This document shows positions 63,315 to 64,000 of a stretch of 64,000 nucleotides of DNA, one piece after another. The notes below the pieces were generated by a model. That model made no database searches and had not been told where the DNA came from. It was given only the letters and a program-made list of their open reading frames with translations. The stretch covers positions 340,189 to 404,188 of the forward strand of contig NZ_JACIDH010000002.1 of assembly GCF_014196255.1 (NCBI RefSeq). Direction: 5' to 3'. The stretch's first letter is position 1. Every line of letters begins with the position of its first letter. Origin of the DNA: Sphingomonas pseudosanguinis (GTDB lineage Bacteria > Pseudomonadota > Alphaproteobacteria > Sphingomonadales > Sphingomonadaceae). A program made the translations under genes and the position numbers.

Positions 63315-64000
63315 ATGCTGGTATTGGAGACGGTGTTGAGGATCCGGCGCGAGCACGCGTCGGGGAAGGCCATCAAGGCGATAGCGCGGGACCTGCACCT
63401 GTCGCGCAAGGTGGTGCGCAAGGCGATCCGGGCGCCGGAAGCGGACATGGGGTATCGGCGGGAGGTACAGCCGCTTCCGAAGCTGGGGCCATTTCAGGCG
63501 CGACTGGATGCGTTGCTGGAGGAAGATGAGGCACGGCCGCGGCGCGAGAAGCTGCGCCTCACGCGCATCCACGACCTGCTGCTGCGCGAGGGGTTCGACG
63601 GCTCGTACGACGCGGTGCGGCGTTATGCGGCCCGCTGGCGCCGGGCGCGACGTCGCGATGTGATGAATGCGCCGGCGTTCATCCCGCTGCTGTTCCGGCC
63701 GGGCGAGGCTTACCAGTTTGACTGGAGCCACGAGGACGTGGAGATTTCGGGCAAGCCAATGCGGGTGAAGGTCGCGCATGTCCGGCTATGCGCGTCGCGG
63801 GCAATGTATGTGCGAGCCTATCCCCGCGAGACACAGGAGATGCTGTTCGACGCGCATGCGCGGGCGTTTGCCTTCTTTGGAGGTGTGCCGACGCGCGGCA
63901 TCTATGACAACATGAAGACGGCGGTCACGAGCGTGTTCACGGGCAAGGAGCGTGTCTTCAACCGGCGCTTCCTGGTCATGGCCAACCATTACATGGTCGA
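63315..64000 (+). CDS. istA: IS21-family transposase IstA (3' end outside window)
   Basis: About 228 residues are visible. An N-terminal helix-turn-helix is seen in SGKAIKAIARDLHLSRKVVRKAI (about 17-39). The retroviral-integrase-like core follows, with the first catalytic Asp in YQFDWSHED (near 137) and the second in RGIYDNMKTAV (near 198). The third acidic residue and C-terminus lie beyond the window. IstA performs the strand transfer; its partner IstB, an AAA+ ATPase, should be encoded next. Confidence 0.93.
   Translation, partial: MLVLETVLRIRREHASGKAIKAIARDLHLSRKVVRKAIRAPEADMGYRREVQPLPKLGPFQARLDALLEEDEARPRREKLRLTRIHDLLLREGFDGSYDAVRRYAARWRRARRRDVMNAPAFIPLLFRPGEAYQFDWSHEDVEISGKPMRVKVAHVRLCASRAMYVRAYPRETQEMLFDAHARAFAFFGGVPTRGIYDNMKTAVTSVFTGKERVFNRRFLVMANHYMV

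Larger units (their letters stand above)
63199..64000 (+). mobile_element. IS21-family insertion sequence, left part
   Basis: The element begins near TGTGGATCGGCG at 63199 and continues past the window. IS21 features are two long direct repeats at its left end, a TG terminal dinucleotide, and an istA-type transposase reading inward. The right half with istB and right end is outside. The insertion splits the ParB-like gene at its second domain. The exact left boundary could be 63199 or 63201. Confidence 0.85.

Overview
The window looks like chromosomal DNA from a high-GC alphaproteobacterium, most likely a sphingomonad (Sphingomonas or a close relative). The evidence is indirect: GC-rich codon use throughout, many 1-4 base stop/start overlaps, family choices common in that group (DUF2794, a DUF5818-like protein, a PstA with an N-terminal extension, an AhpC-AhpD pair divergent from OxyR, an HPr-rel-A cluster), and a palindromic intergenic repeat of the kind seen in sphingomonad genomes. 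No rRNA or tRNA gene was seen. Almost every base from 1 to about 61,760 is ordinary chromosome. The last 2 kb is accessory DNA that ends inside an IS21-type element.

Layout. 1-1674: a two-component pair whose kinase runs off the left edge. 1684-5342: gamma carbonic anhydrase-like protein, malate synthase G and a divergent LysR regulator. 5408-12828: DUF808 membrane protein, small DUF5818-like protein, a large beta-propeller diguanylate cyclase, DNA polymerase IV and a receiver-GGDEF-EAL protein. 12905-16855: glmU-glmS and gph. 16815-19407: a tightly coupled four-gene operon with a Tat-signal protein, a PqqD-like protein, an HPr-kinase-like protein and a nucleotidyltransferase. 19498-26665: phoR-pstSCAB-phoU-phoB, with a candidate Pho box before pstS. 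26804-29213: small secreted protein, DUF2794, serine acetyltransferase and a TSUP exporter. 29221-32924: ahpD-ahpC/oxyR and two fasciclin proteins. 32924-35784: moaE-moaD-pgsA, an LplT-like transporter and a 55-residue membrane protein.

35901-43471 is a dicarboxylate locus: DctB and DctD, the DctA transporter, an outer-membrane channel interrupted by an in-frame amber codon, and a KgtP-like symporter. DctD lacks the GAFTGA sigma-54 contact loop. 43475-51140 holds mtnP and a complete RND efflux operon with a divergent TetR regulator. 51178-54889 is a translationally coupled GH130-GH13-GT4 sugar cassette. 54868-58889 is tyrosine/homogentisate catabolism (MarR, hppD, hmgA, maiA and a Rieske protein) without a local fumarylacetoacetase. 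58879-61763 has a secreted SGNH hydrolase, an RcnR/DmeR-type metal sensor with its DmeF-type exporter, and an L,D-transpeptidase. From 61,764 the character changes: about 460 bases without a supportable gene, then a gene with two copies of a ParB-like domain, cut inside the second copy by the IS21 element.

The best candidate for a little-described system is the HPr-rel-A operon at 16815-19407. A RiPP-recognition-like domain, a protein-kinase-like enzyme and a nucleotidyltransferase sit directly behind an exported protein that could be their substrate. The amber-interrupted channel, the GAFTGA-less DctD and the GH130-GH13-GT4 cassette come next.
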